Assembly: GCF_006838285.1 (NCBI RefSeq)
Contig: NZ_CP038228.1
Location: 2,046,001-2,110,000 of the forward strand
Direction: 5' to 3'
DNA from: Xanthomonas translucens pv. cerealis
Lineage (GTDB): Bacteria > Pseudomonadota > Gammaproteobacteria > Xanthomonadales > Xanthomonadaceae
DNA: 64,000 nucleotides
Shown here: in pieces, positions 53,012-62,897 of the stretch
Layout: each line of letters begins with the position of its first letter
How positions within the stretch are numbered: the first letter of the stretch is position 1
Made by a program: the position numbers and the translations under genes
The notes under the pieces: generated by a model
Database searches by the model: none
What the model was told of the DNA's origin: nothing
The model's input: the letters and a program-made list of their open reading frames with translations, nothing else

Positions 53012-55939
53012 ATGGATATGCCGACGCTGGCCGTCGCCCTCGCTAGTCTGGCGCAGCCGTCCCAACATGCCCGCCTGATCCAACTGCGCGCCCCGGTCGA
53101 GGGGCTGGTGGTGGAACGCTTCCACGGGCAGGAGGCGGTGTGCGGCGCCACCGTGCTGCAGATCGCGTGCCTGGCCACCTCGGCGTTTCTCGAAGCCGAG
53201 GCGCTGCTGGAGCAGCCGCTGGACCTGCAGCTACGCCAGGCCGACGGCACGCAACGCCACTGGCAGGGCCTGTGCACCGAAGTGGCGCAACTGGGCGGCG
53301 ACGGCGGCCTGGCCCGCTACCGGCTGACCCTGGCGCCGTGGACGGCGCTGCTGGAGCTGCGGCGCAACGCGCTGGTGTTCCAGGACCTGGACGCGCGCGC
53401 GATCTGCGAACGGATCTTCGCCGACTACCCGCAGGCCGCGTTCCGCTTCGACGTGCAGGCCGCGTTGCCCGCGCACCCGATCACCACCCAATACCGCGAG
53501 ACCGACTGGGCCTTCGTCACCCGCCTGCTGGCCGAGGCCGGCCTGGCCTGGCGCTACGCGTACGCGCAGGACGAGGACAGCGAGGCGACCGCGGCCACGC
53601 TGGTGATCTTCGACCCGCAGGCGCAGGTGCCGGACAGCGGCACGATCCGCTTCCACCGCAGCGACGCGGCCGAGGCCGACGATGCGATCGGCGCCTTCGG
53701 CGAGCGCCGCGGCGTGGTGCCCACCGCCAGCACCGTGACCAGCTGGCACAGCGAGCAAGTGCGCGCGGTCGCCGCGCAGGCCCAGGCCGAGGCCGGCGCG
53801 CTGCCGCCGCTGGAGGTCTACGTGCAGCCGCGCGCCGGGCGTTTCGCCCAGGAGGCGACCGCGCAGGACCAGGCGCAGGCGCGGCTGGACGCGCTGCGCG
53901 TGCCGCACACGCTGCACGCCGGGGCCGGCAGCGCCCGCGTGCTGGCGGCCGGGGCGGCGTTCACCTTGCGCCAGCACGCCCAGCACGACGGCCAGCGGTT
54001 CGTTCCGGTGGCGATCGAGCACGTGGCGGTGAACAACCTGGGCCAGGGCATCGTCGCCCTGCTCGATGCGCCGGAGCTGGAGCACGGCAGCTACCGCAAC
54101 CGCTTCCTGGCAGTGCCGGCGGCCACGCCGCTGCGCGCGCTGCCGCAGGACCGCCCGCGCATGCCCGGGCCGCAGAGCGCGCGCGTGGTCGGCGTGGCCG
54201 ACGCGGCGCTGAGCCCGAGCCGCGACCACCAGGTGCGGATCCAGTTCCCGTGGCAGCGCGGCGACCAGCCCACTCCCGGCGGGTTGACCGACAGCGCCAG
54301 CACCGCGCCCGGCCACGCGCCGGGCGACCAGCGCGCCGGCACCTGGGTGCCGGTGGCCGAGTGGGTGGCCGGCCCCAACTGGGGCAGCCACTTCCTGCCG
54401 CGCATCGGCAGCGAAGTGCTGGTGGAGTTCCTGCACGGGGACATCGACCAGCCGCGCATCACCGGCCAGCTGTACAACGGCGAGGTCGCCCCCCCCTTCG
54501 GCGGCGGCCTGGACGAGAGCGCCAGCCACCCCGGCACGCTCAGCGGCCTGCACACCCAGTCCCACGACGGCAGCGGCACCCAGCAATGGCTGCTGGACGA
54601 CACCCCCGGCCAGCTGCGCACGCGCCTGCACACCTCGCTGGCCGACACCCGGCTGGAACTGGGCTACCTGGTCCAGCACAGCGACACCGCCCGCGGCGCG
54701 CTGCGCGGCCAGGGCTTCGAACTGGCCTCCCAGGGCTGGGGCAACGTGCATGCCGCGCAAGGCCTGCTGCTGTCCAGCAGCGCCCGCGGCCAGGGCGCCT
54801 CGACCGCATTGGACGTGGCCGAGGCGGTGGCCCAGTTGCAAGGCGCCGAACGCACCGCCCAGGCGCTGCACGACACCCTGACCCAGCAACAGGTGCCCGG
54901 CCTGGACGCCCATCCCAGCGTGACCCGGCTGCGCGAGGCGATCGACCCGCAGGCGCAGGGCAAGTACACCGCTGCGGTCGGCGGCCAGCCGGCGACCAAG
55001 CCGGCCGACGGCGGCCGCGACGGCCAGGCGCCGGTGGAACGATTCGCCGAGGCGCGCCTGCTCGGCGAGTCGCCGGACCACATCGCCTGGACCACCCCGG
55101 CCAGCGCGGTGGCCTATGCCGGGCAGGCCCTGCAGTTGACCGTGCAGCACGATGCGCAGCTGAGCGCCGGGCAGACCCTGTCGGCGGTGTCCGGCCAGCA
55201 CACCGCGCTGTTCGCCCAACGCGGGCCGATCAAACTGATCGCCGCCGCCGGCCCGGTGAGCCTGCAGGCGCACACCGGCGCGCTGGAACTGCTGGCCGAC
55301 CAGGCGCTGACCGTCACCGCCACCGACACCCGCATCGACGTGCTGGCGCAGCAGAAGATCGTGCTGCAGGCCGGGCAGACCCGCCTCACCCTGGAAGGCG
55401 GCGACATCACCTTCGCCTGCCCGGGACAGTTCACGGTCAAGGCCAGTCGGCATCCGTTCTTGGGGCCAGAAACCAATCCAGCCATTCCCGAACATTTACC
55501 CAAAGAAACAGTGCTTCTGCCCAAGCAATTTGGCATTCGCGTTGGTCAGCAGTTCAATCTAAGCGGGCTGCAAGGGAAACCTTACAAATTAGAACTAGGT
55601 GGGCAGATATTTGAAGGAGAGCTCAGCTCAGACGGGACTGTCATCCATGAACTGCCAAAGGGTGCGCGCAAAGGGAAGCTTACCGTTTATCCCTTTGGGC
55701 TTGAAAACCATCCATGGGAATGGAAGCTTGACTTGGCATCCCAGAAAAAGACAAGTGAACACATGGGCTTACAGTCCAGACTTAAGAATCTCGGATTTTA
55801 TCACGGAGAAATTGACGGCGACTTCGGTCCTTTGAGCCGTATGGCCATACAGCGCTTCCACCGAGCGAAGGGCATTGCGGGTCTCAACATCCCAAGCCAG
55901 CAAGGCGTCACGTCACTAGGCAACGACCACGACATCTAG
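53012..55939 (+). CDS. vgrG: VgrG6: full-length spike with C-terminal peptidoglycan-binding domain
   Basis: 975 aa from an ATG at 53012 (second ATG six bases on). It is the only right-arm copy intact at both ends. Nearly identical to VgrG5 and VgrG7 up to RHPFLG (about residue 815), with eight C at the slippery site, so GEVAPPFGGGLDES reads through. After that it has a private 155-residue extension: a beta-rich linker (FGIRVGQQFNLSGLQGKPYK) and a PG_binding_1-like domain (LQSRLKNLGFYHGEIDGDFG, then AIQRFHRAKGI). The extension would place the spike at the target cell wall, where the next gene product probably acts. The gene is followed after 9 bases by a peptidoglycan-binding effector. Confidence 0.92.
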   Translation: MDMPTLAVALASLAQPSQHARLIQLRAPVEGLVVERFHGQEAVCGATVLQIACLATSAFLEAEALLEQPLDLQLRQADGTQRHWQGLCTEVAQLGGDGGLARYRLTLAPWTALLELRRNALVFQDLDARAICERIFADYPQAAFRFDVQAALPAHPITTQYRETDWAFVTRLLAEAGLAWRYAYAQDEDSEATAATLVIFDPQAQVPDSGTIRFHRSDAAEADDAIGAFGERRGVVPTASTVTSWHSEQVRAVAAQAQAEAGALPPLEVYVQPRAGRFAQEATAQDQAQARLDALRVPHTLHAGAGSARVLAAGAAFTLRQHAQHDGQRFVPVAIEHVAVNNLGQGIVALLDAPELEHGSYRNRFLAVPAATPLRALPQDRPRMPGPQSARVVGVADAALSPSRDHQVRIQFPWQRGDQPTPGGLTDSASTAPGHAPGDQRAGTWVPVAEWVAGPNWGSHFLPRIGSEVLVEFLHGDIDQPRITGQLYNGEVAPPFGGGLDESASHPGTLSGLHTQSHDGSGTQQWLLDDTPGQLRTRLHTSLADTRLELGYLVQHSDTARGALRGQGFELASQGWGNVHAAQGLLLSSSARGQGASTALDVAEAVAQLQGAERTAQALHDTLTQQQVPGLDAHPSVTRLREAIDPQAQGKYTAAVGGQPATKPADGGRDGQAPVERFAEARLLGESPDHIAWTTPASAVAYAGQALQLTVQHDAQLSAGQTLSAVSGQHTALFAQRGPIKLIAAAGPVSLQAHTGALELLADQALTVTATDTRIDVLAQQKIVLQAGQTRLTLEGGDITFACPGQFTVKASRHPFLGPETNPAIPEHLPKETVLLPKQFGIRVGQQFNLSGLQGKPYKLELGGQIFEGELSSDGTVIHELPKGARKGKLTVYPFGLENHPWEWKLDLASQKKTSEHMGLQSRLKNLGFYHGEIDGDFGPLSRMAIQRFHRAKGIAGLNIPSQQGVTSLGNDHDI

Positions 55940-55948
55940 GATGGATGC

Positions 55949-57763
55949 ATGATATACGGCAATTACGACTTGCGCCGCGGCGATAACGACGGCAATCCCG
56001 CAAGCAATTCACCACCACGATGGGGAGGAACCAATAACCCTCCGCCCCCTACGGCCACTGCTCAGACGCCCCAGAATCAAGCTGGAGCTACGATAGCTGT
56101 TCCTCAACATGTGCGTCAGCTGCAAAATGATCTGCGCACGCTCGGATTTTTATTTGTGACCAATGCTGATGGTGCTTTCGGCGCCGGCACGGATTGGGCA
56201 GTTCGAGAATTTCAGATCTACGCCGGCATGGCTAACGTAGCTCGAATTAATGATGCCCGCCTCCATGGATGGCAACCTCAGGCAGGCATTACTGCGCCGG
56301 AAGTAGCCGCACTTGGCACGCGCCCTCACTCCAATCCGCCAGAAAGCTACTACGTCAGCTCTCTCGACCGAGTTACCAACAATGCTCGCTATACTGGGCC
56401 AATCAGCGGCATAGTAAATTCTGCAACTCGTAATGCGATCGAGCATTGGCTTCGCAATAATTATCGCTGCCCCGTAGTCATAGAGGCTTGGCAGGTTAAC
56501 CCAAGCAATGGTCAACGCACTACCGTTGCAACCAACGGGGTTAATATTTGGAACTACAATGAGATAACTCAGGCAATTATACGCAACGCCGCCAACCAAG
56601 TAATTGCACGAGTTCGCATGTTCAGCCGTGACTTTACAGGCCATTATACGTTCCCTGCGACGCGTAACCAAGACCACTACCAGTCACTTGGAGGCTACGC
56701 TCGATACACAACTTACGGAGGACCGCAGAGCGAAGTACCAAATCACACTTGGATAGAAGCTGAGATGACGCCGGAGCGACTTATTGGGCCAGCATCGACC
56801 ATCGCTACCCTTGCCGCGTCCCCAGATGGAGCAACGGCCTCTACATATCGCGTTGTACGTGCCACATCCGAACAAGAATGCATGGGCATGTTTGATAGTA
56901 TCAACGCCTATGACGATGCGCTGATCTCTCTAGGCCCTTGTCACTGGACCATGGGTTTAATGCCACAGGGCGGCTACGACAATGGCGAACTTCCCGGTTT
57001 TCTTTCCTACTTTCTTCATCGCAACCAAGCTGATTACCAGCGAGTACTAGGCAACTTCGGCCTATATCCTTCATCAGCCTGGGCAGGTGCCAATGTCGGC
57101 CCTCTCTGGAATCAAACAGGCCGGAAGTACACGGGCTGGATCCGCCAGCACAATGAACAAACTCAGGTAGCACAAGCGCCTACCATCCTTGCACAGGCTG
57201 CGCAGGTAAATCAGCAACTGCCGATGGTTGATCGCGCTCCAGCCGAGGCCAACTACTTCAAGACCTGGCACTGGTTTTATCGGTTTGCCATGGCTGGCCG
57301 AACCGTTGCAAGCATGCAGCAATCAATGTGGGATATGGTCCGCATGCGAATTCGCGATCTACGTGGAGTCGCCATATCGGTTCAAGCAGGCACTATCCAA
57401 GTCAACAGTACACTGGGCGAATTTTACACGTCAGAGAAGGCGATTGGAATTCTGCTGCGTTGGCATATTTACCGCCCAGCACACGTCACTGGACAACGCG
57501 TACGTGATTCACTTATTAGCGCCATCAACGGACATCCGCAGCTAAATTGGAACATCGCACCCGCGCAATGGACAGATGCCCACGAACTGGCTATCACCGA
57601 ACAGCTGTTGGCTGATGCAATAGCTGTCAATGATACGCAGGACCGACTCGCTTCTTGGCCAACATATGCGGGTCGCAACGGACGTCAATATACACTCAAT
57701 AATGAGCTTGGATCTTTGCGGACTGGACGTCGCTCTTTTCACTTTGACACTACCGGGATATGA
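55949..57763 (+). CDS. Putative peptidoglycan-degrading T6SS effector
   Basis: 604 aa from an ATG at 55949. A Pro/Asn-rich start is followed by a peptidoglycan-binding-type repeat (VRQLQNDLRTLGFLFVTNADGAFGAGTDWAVREFQ; key words LQNDLRTLGF, DGAFG, AVREFQ). The second half contains SEQECMGMFDSINAYDDALISLG, then PCHWTMGLM and GELPGFLSYFL. An acidic residue followed by a conserved S-x-G-x-x-x-W element is how several lysozyme-like folds look, so a muramidase or transglycosylase is likely but unproven. No signal peptide, as expected for T6SS cargo. A secreted immunity-like protein is encoded 3 bases downstream. The gene is visibly less GC-rich than vgrG. Confidence 0.75.
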   Translation: MIYGNYDLRRGDNDGNPASNSPPRWGGTNNPPPPTATAQTPQNQAGATIAVPQHVRQLQNDLRTLGFLFVTNADGAFGAGTDWAVREFQIYAGMANVARINDARLHGWQPQAGITAPEVAALGTRPHSNPPESYYVSSLDRVTNNARYTGPISGIVNSATRNAIEHWLRNNYRCPVVIEAWQVNPSNGQRTTVATNGVNIWNYNEITQAIIRNAANQVIARVRMFSRDFTGHYTFPATRNQDHYQSLGGYARYTTYGGPQSEVPNHTWIEAEMTPERLIGPASTIATLAASPDGATASTYRVVRATSEQECMGMFDSINAYDDALISLGPCHWTMGLMPQGGYDNGELPGFLSYFLHRNQADYQRVLGNFGLYPSSAWAGANVGPLWNQTGRKYTGWIRQHNEQTQVAQAPTILAQAAQVNQQLPMVDRAPAEANYFKTWHWFYRFAMAGRTVASMQQSMWDMVRMRIRDLRGVAISVQAGTIQVNSTLGEFYTSEKAIGILLRWHIYRPAHVTGQRVRDSLISAINGHPQLNWNIAPAQWTDAHELAITEQLLADAIAVNDTQDRLASWPTYAGRNGRQYTLNNELGSLRTGRRSFHFDTTGI

Positions 57764-57766
57764 TCA

Positions 57767-58330
57767 ATGCATTTTTCCCTAAGCACTATTATTTTTTCCT
57801 CCTGCTTTTGCTTTGCCACCTCGTGCTCAGCAGCATTGCCAACAAAAGATTCAAGCGATTCTTTACAAGCACACTGCGAGTCAGCTCCGATTGACGAGCA
57901 TATTGTGCTTCGTATGATAAAAGGTAAGCAGATTAGTGCCTGTCCACCTGATGCGGAGGAAGGATGCCCCTACAGTGCTAATCATGGACAGACCTACCTA
58001 GTGGCTACTCCTGATCTAAATCAGGATGGCCGTGCTGACGCCGTAATCCGCTATCTAGGGAGCAGCTACGGCGACACTGACGCTGTTGACTATCTCGTGC
58101 TGGCGCAATGCAGAGACGGTACATATATTCGCGCATTAGAAGGCGCTTTCAGTGACCTTAGAGTTCCCGATTCGATCGTAAAAATATGGCCAGACCTAAC
58201 CGCAAAGCGGGTCTGTCCAACACCTGATAATACAGGCTCGGCAGCTACCGAATTATCATTACATTTCGATCCGGAATCTTTTAAGTATCTTTCAGCACCC
58301 AATGGATATTTAGACTCCCCCTGCAACTGA
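57767..58330 (+). CDS. Exported immunity-like protein with a DxNxDG loop
   Basis: 187 aa from an ATG at 57767. A hydrophobic signal segment (IIFSSCFCFATSCSA) suggests export, possibly as a lipoprotein although the Cys context is atypical. The mature part has several Cys residues likely to form disulfides, and DLNQDGRADAVIRY, an EF-hand/FG-GAP-like calcium loop seen in exported proteins. It lies directly behind the putative wall hydrolase, so a periplasmic immunity role is inferred. VgrG7 homology starts at the base right after its stop, which marks a recombination border. Confidence 0.7.
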   Translation: MHFSLSTIIFSSCFCFATSCSAALPTKDSSDSLQAHCESAPIDEHIVLRMIKGKQISACPPDAEEGCPYSANHGQTYLVATPDLNQDGRADAVIRYLGSSYGDTDAVDYLVLAQCRDGTYIRALEGAFSDLRVPDSIVKIWPDLTAKRVCPTPDNTGSAATELSLHFDPESFKYLSAPNGYLDSPCN

Positions 58331-58333
58331 ACC

Positions 58334-60727
58334 GTGCTGCAGATCGCGTGCCTGGCCACCTCGGCGTTTCTCGAGGCCGAGGCGCTGCTGGAGCAGCCGC
58401 TGGACCTGCAGCTGCGCCAGGCCGACGGCACGCAACGCCACTGGCAGGGCCTGTGCACGGAAGTGGCGCAATTGGGCGGCGACGGCGGCCTGGCCCGCTA
58501 CCGGCTGACCCTGGCGCCGTGGACGGCGCTGCTGGAGCTGCGGCGCAACGCGCTGGTGTTCCAGGACCTGGACGCGCGCGCGATCTGCGAACGGATCTTC
58601 GCCGACTACCCGCAGGCCGCGTTCCGCTTCGACGTGCAGGCTGCGTTGCCCGCGCACCCGATCACCACCCAATACCGCGAGACCGACTGGGCCTTCGTCA
58701 CCCGCCTGCTGGCCGAGGCCGGCCTGGCCTGGCGCTACGCGTACGCGCAGGACGAGGACAGCGAGGCGACCGCGGCCACGCTGGTGATCTTCGACCCGCA
58801 GGCGCAGATGCCGGACAGCGGCACGATCCGCTTCCACCGCAGCGACGCGGCCGAGGCCGACGATGCGATCGGCGCCTTCGGCGAGCGCCGCGGCGTGGTG
58901 CCCACCGCCAGCACCGTGACCAGCTGGCACAGCGAGCAAGTGCGCGCGGTCGCCGCGCAGGCCCAGGCCGAGGCCGGCGCGCTGCCGCCGCTGGAGGTCT
59001 ACGTGCAGCCGCGCGCCGGGCGTTTCGCCCAGGAGGCGACCGCGCAGGACCAGGCGCAGGCGCGGCTGGACGCGCTGCGCGTGCCGCACACGCTGCACGC
59101 CGGGGCCGGCAGCGCCCGCGTGCTGGCGGCCGGGGCGGCGTTCACCTTGCGCCAGCACGCCCAGCACGACGGCCAGCGGTTCGTTCCGGTGGCGATCGAG
59201 CACGTGGCGGTGAACAACCTGGGCCAGGGCATCGTCGCCCTGCTCGATGCGCCGGAGCTGGAGCACGGCAGCTACCGCAACCGCTTCCTGGCAGTGCCGG
59301 CGGCCACGCCGCTGCGCGCGCTGCCGCAGGACCGCCCGCGCATGCCCGGGCCGCAGAGCGCGCGCGTGGTCGGCGTGGCCGACGCGGCTGTGAGCCCGAG
59401 CCGCGACCACCAGGTGCGGATCCAGTTCCCGTGGCAGCGCGGCGCCCAGCCCACTCCCGGCGGCTTGACCGACAGCGCCAGCACCGCGCCCGGCCACGCG
59501 CCGGGCGACCAGCGCGCCGGCACCTGGGTGCCGGTGGCCGAGTGGGTGGCCGGCCCCAACTGGGGCAGCCACTTCCTGCCGCGCATCGGCAGCGAAGTGC
59601 TGGTGGAGTTCCTGCACGGGGACATCGATCAGCCGCGCATCACCGGCCAGCTGTACAACGGCGAGGTCGCCCCCCCCTTCGGCGGCGGCCTGGACGAGAG
59701 CGCCAGCCACCCCGGCACGCTCAGCGGCCTGCACACCCAGTCCCACGACGGCAGCGGCACCCAGCAATGGCTGCTGGACGACACCCCCGGCCAGCTGCGC
59801 ACGCGCCTGCACACCTCGCTGGCCGACACCCGGCTGGAACTGGGCTACCTGGTCCAGCACAGCGACACCGCCCGCGGCGCGCTGCGCGGCCAGGGCTTCG
59901 AACTGGCCTCCCAGGGCTGGGGCAACGTGCATGCCGCGCAAGGCCTGCTGCTGTCCAGCAGCGCCCGCGGCCAGGGCGCCTCGACCGCATTGGACGTGGC
60001 CGAGGCGGTGGCCCAGTTGCAAGGCGCCGAACGCACCGCCCAGGCGCTGCACGACACCCTGACCCAGCAACAGGTGCCCGGCCTGGACGCCCATCCCAGC
60101 GTGACCCGGCTGCGCGAGGCGATCGACCCGCAGGCGCAGGGCAAGTACACCGCTGCGGTCGGCGGCCAGCCGGCGACCAAGCCGGCCGACGGCGGCCGCG
60201 ACGGCCAGGCGCCGGTGGAACGATTCGCCGAGGCGCGCCTGCTCGGCGAGTCGCCGGACCACATCGCCTGGACCACCCCGGCCAGCGCGGTGGCCTATGC
60301 CGGGCAGGCCCTGCAGTTGACCGTGCAGCACGATGCGCAGCTGAGCGCCGGGCAGACCCTGTCGGCGGTGTCCGGCCAGCACACCGCGCTGTTCGCCCAA
60401 CGCGGGCCGATCAAGCTGATCGCCGCCGCCGGCCCGGTGAGCCTGCAGGCGCACACCGGCGCGCTGGAACTGCTGGCCGACCAGGCGGTGACCGTCACCG
60501 CCACCGACACCCGCATCGACGTGCTGGCGCAGCAGAAGATCGTGCTGCAGGCCGGGCAGACCCGCCTCACCCTGGAAGGCGACGACATCACCTTCGCCTG
60601 CCCGGGACAGTTCACGGTCAAGGCCAGTCGGCATCCGTTCTTGGGTGGGGAGAGCGGAACTGCACTCATCGACAAGCTGCCACAAGGCACGGTCGATGGT
60701 GTCAGGAAATTATCTTTCTCAAGGTAG
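58334..60727 (+). CDS. vgrG: VgrG7: vgrG copy lacking the first 46 codons
   Basis: 797 aa if started at the GTG at 58334. Homology to VgrG5 and VgrG6 begins at residue 47 (ACC GTG CTG), directly after the stop of the preceding immunity gene, so the native start is lost. The frame is open throughout with eight C at the slippery site. Head, OB fold and beta region match the other copies until RHPFLG near 60640; then a short private tail follows (SGTALIDKLPQGTVDG to KLSFSR). Whether the truncated head can still trimerise with the N-terminal strands missing is unclear. It leads the M23-GH19 effector module. Confidence 0.83.
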   Translation: MLQIACLATSAFLEAEALLEQPLDLQLRQADGTQRHWQGLCTEVAQLGGDGGLARYRLTLAPWTALLELRRNALVFQDLDARAICERIFADYPQAAFRFDVQAALPAHPITTQYRETDWAFVTRLLAEAGLAWRYAYAQDEDSEATAATLVIFDPQAQMPDSGTIRFHRSDAAEADDAIGAFGERRGVVPTASTVTSWHSEQVRAVAAQAQAEAGALPPLEVYVQPRAGRFAQEATAQDQAQARLDALRVPHTLHAGAGSARVLAAGAAFTLRQHAQHDGQRFVPVAIEHVAVNNLGQGIVALLDAPELEHGSYRNRFLAVPAATPLRALPQDRPRMPGPQSARVVGVADAAVSPSRDHQVRIQFPWQRGAQPTPGGLTDSASTAPGHAPGDQRAGTWVPVAEWVAGPNWGSHFLPRIGSEVLVEFLHGDIDQPRITGQLYNGEVAPPFGGGLDESASHPGTLSGLHTQSHDGSGTQQWLLDDTPGQLRTRLHTSLADTRLELGYLVQHSDTARGALRGQGFELASQGWGNVHAAQGLLLSSSARGQGASTALDVAEAVAQLQGAERTAQALHDTLTQQQVPGLDAHPSVTRLREAIDPQAQGKYTAAVGGQPATKPADGGRDGQAPVERFAEARLLGESPDHIAWTTPASAVAYAGQALQLTVQHDAQLSAGQTLSAVSGQHTALFAQRGPIKLIAAAGPVSLQAHTGALELLADQAVTVTATDTRIDVLAQQKIVLQAGQTRLTLEGDDITFACPGQFTVKASRHPFLGGESGTALIDKLPQGTVDGVRKLSFSR

Positions 60728-60731
60728 AGAC

Positions 60732-62897
60732 ATGATCATCAGCCCTCCGTTTCTGATTGCCCGCAATGCCAATGAGGCCGAAGATTCATGGCTGGCACGC
60801 GCCATGCCATTGGCCGACAGTGGTACCTATCCGGTCAGCGAGCTACTTGGCTGGCATGGAGGCATTCACCTTCGCGCACCAAGTGCAGGAACCGGTACCG
60901 AGCCGATCAGGGCCATTGCCGATGGCACAATCGCCTATGTCCGCCAACCTACCCAACAGAGCGATAGCCATGCCCTCAACTATCTGGGATGGACAGATGA
61001 TGGGTGTGTTGTCCTACAGCATGACACTTCGATTGGTGCCGATGACACCACTGAAACAGAGGTGCGGTTCTACTCGATTTATCTTCACCTAAACACTATT
61101 CGCAGCACCGTCAAGCCGGGGGAGAAAATCCATCGAAAGGCTGAATTGGGCACGGCGGGTAGCTTTGAGGGCACCAACGGGATCATCCACTTCGAGATCA
61201 TCTGCAACGATGCGAATCTCAAGAAGCTGATGGGTCGCAATAGTGGTGATTTGGACACAAGCAAGAACGGACGTACAGACGCTATTTTTGGCGAGATGTT
61301 CTTCAAGCTGCCAGGCACCACTCAGGTTTATGCGCAGCGTCCAGCGTTGAGCCAGACCGCAAGCGCAGGCGGAACGGCACTGAATGAAGAGCTATTTGTG
61401 GGAATCCGCTATGCGGCAGGCGATGCCAAGGTCACTACATACAAAGCTGACGGAACGACGCTTGGCAATGTGCTGACCGAAGAGGATGCGGAGTACAACC
61501 TGTACGCTAAGTCCGCAGAAATCGTCACAGCCTATGCAGGTCAGGCCGATGCTCCGGTGCAAAGCGCCGTATACGAACTCTTGCGCTTCGGTCGTGCAGT
61601 GGGTCCGGACCCGCTTAAGCCGGCAGATACACCGCACTGGCGCCAGATCGCCACGCCCACCGGCACCGGGTGGGTGAATCTCAACGGTAGTAGCGTCACG
61701 AAAAGCAGCGACGCCGATGCCCCGCACTGGTCAGGATGGCATCTGCTTAACGAGTATCAGACAGACGATAGCCGATGCTCCATCGTAACCATCAAAAAGC
61801 TGCTGGATGCCAATAGCGACGGGATCAATACACGCGAAGAAGCGGCAAGCCAACTCAAGAAGGTTACAATCATAAAGTTCTTGGCGGGGACAATCTGCAA
61901 ATTTCCAACCGAATGGCAGAAGAGCACCATCGCAACGCGCTGGGGTTGGACCACGAAAGAATCGCCTCCTGGCAGTCCTGCCAACAGCGCCGGCTCGACT
62001 ACCTATCTAACGCAGAAGGATTTTGCAAAGTTCCAGAGCTATGCAGAGGCACTTTGTTTTTGGGATGAGGCCAAACTGGAAGGCATGGAGGTGGCCCACT
62101 GGCACTTCCATCCTATCCGCTTCATCGATCATTTCAGGAGGTGCGGTTGGCTAAGCAAGCGAGAGGTCATACGTGCTACTCGCAAGACGGTCCCGGAAAA
62201 GAATAAGAAGACCCAGGCCGTGACGGAGAACGGAGCCCTCACTTGGGAAGCGATGAAAAGTCGCCTGGAAACCGCTTCAGCCAAACGACCGGAAAACATT
62301 CACATACCGATTCAGAAGATGTGCGCAAAGTACCTGATTACGACACCGTTACGCATCGCCCATCTCTGGGGGCAATTGGCTGCCGAAACCGGGAGGCTAG
62401 AGCTAATGGTTGAGGGCGGTGCTGATTCCTATTTCGATAAGTATGAGCCGGATACACCTCAGGGAGATCGCTTGGGCAATACGACATCTGGTGACGGAAA
62501 GAGATTCAAGGGAAGAGGTCTAATTCAGGTTACAGGAAGACCAAACTATACAAATTACGGCACGTATCGTGGAAGGAGTTTCCTCACAGATGAGACCAGC
62601 GCCCACCTACTGACAGAGGCCTACAACACCTGTGATGCCTCGGGCTGGTACTGGGCAAGCAAACAGAGGATTAGTCTTTCAAATAAAAAATATTTGCCAT
62701 TGGGCAAGCTTGGAATAAATTATTGGGCTGACAAAGGCGAAAAATACTTGGACCGAAAAGAGGTAACCAAATGCATCAACCCTGGATTAATGCATTTTGA
62801 TGTCAGAAGTGCCTGCTTCGGCCACGCGTCCGATGTATTGAATGACAACAAGGATGTTTCTGCTGACTATGCCGCCATTATAGAGCCAAAAACATGA
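60732..62897 (+). CDS. Two-domain T6SS wall hydrolase: M23-like plus GH19-like
   Basis: 721 aa from an ATG at 60732, 4 bases after VgrG7. Residues about 35-165 match an M23 (LytM-like) fold: WHGGIHLRAPS (His 42, His 46), IRAIADGTIAYV, YLHL (His 119) and IIHFEI (His 153). The usual zinc Asp is His 46, and the first His of the HxH motif is Ile, so this domain is degenerate. Residues about 500-700 form a GH19/chitinase-like lysozyme: QLAAETGRLELMVEGG (Glu 552) and GRGLIQVTGRPNYTNYG. GH19 domains in T6SS cargo cut peptidoglycan glycan strands. The layout recalls TseP-type bifunctional effectors. A signal-peptide immunity gene overlaps the end. Confidence 0.85.
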   Translation: MIISPPFLIARNANEAEDSWLARAMPLADSGTYPVSELLGWHGGIHLRAPSAGTGTEPIRAIADGTIAYVRQPTQQSDSHALNYLGWTDDGCVVLQHDTSIGADDTTETEVRFYSIYLHLNTIRSTVKPGEKIHRKAELGTAGSFEGTNGIIHFEIICNDANLKKLMGRNSGDLDTSKNGRTDAIFGEMFFKLPGTTQVYAQRPALSQTASAGGTALNEELFVGIRYAAGDAKVTTYKADGTTLGNVLTEEDAEYNLYAKSAEIVTAYAGQADAPVQSAVYELLRFGRAVGPDPLKPADTPHWRQIATPTGTGWVNLNGSSVTKSSDADAPHWSGWHLLNEYQTDDSRCSIVTIKKLLDANSDGINTREEAASQLKKVTIIKFLAGTICKFPTEWQKSTIATRWGWTTKESPPGSPANSAGSTTYLTQKDFAKFQSYAEALCFWDEAKLEGMEVAHWHFHPIRFIDHFRRCGWLSKREVIRATRKTVPEKNKKTQAVTENGALTWEAMKSRLETASAKRPENIHIPIQKMCAKYLITTPLRIAHLWGQLAAETGRLELMVEGGADSYFDKYEPDTPQGDRLGNTTSGDGKRFKGRGLIQVTGRPNYTNYGTYRGRSFLTDETSAHLLTEAYNTCDASGWYWASKQRISLSNKKYLPLGKLGINYWADKGEKYLDRKEVTKCINPGLMHFDVRSACFGHASDVLNDNKDVSADYAAIIEPKT

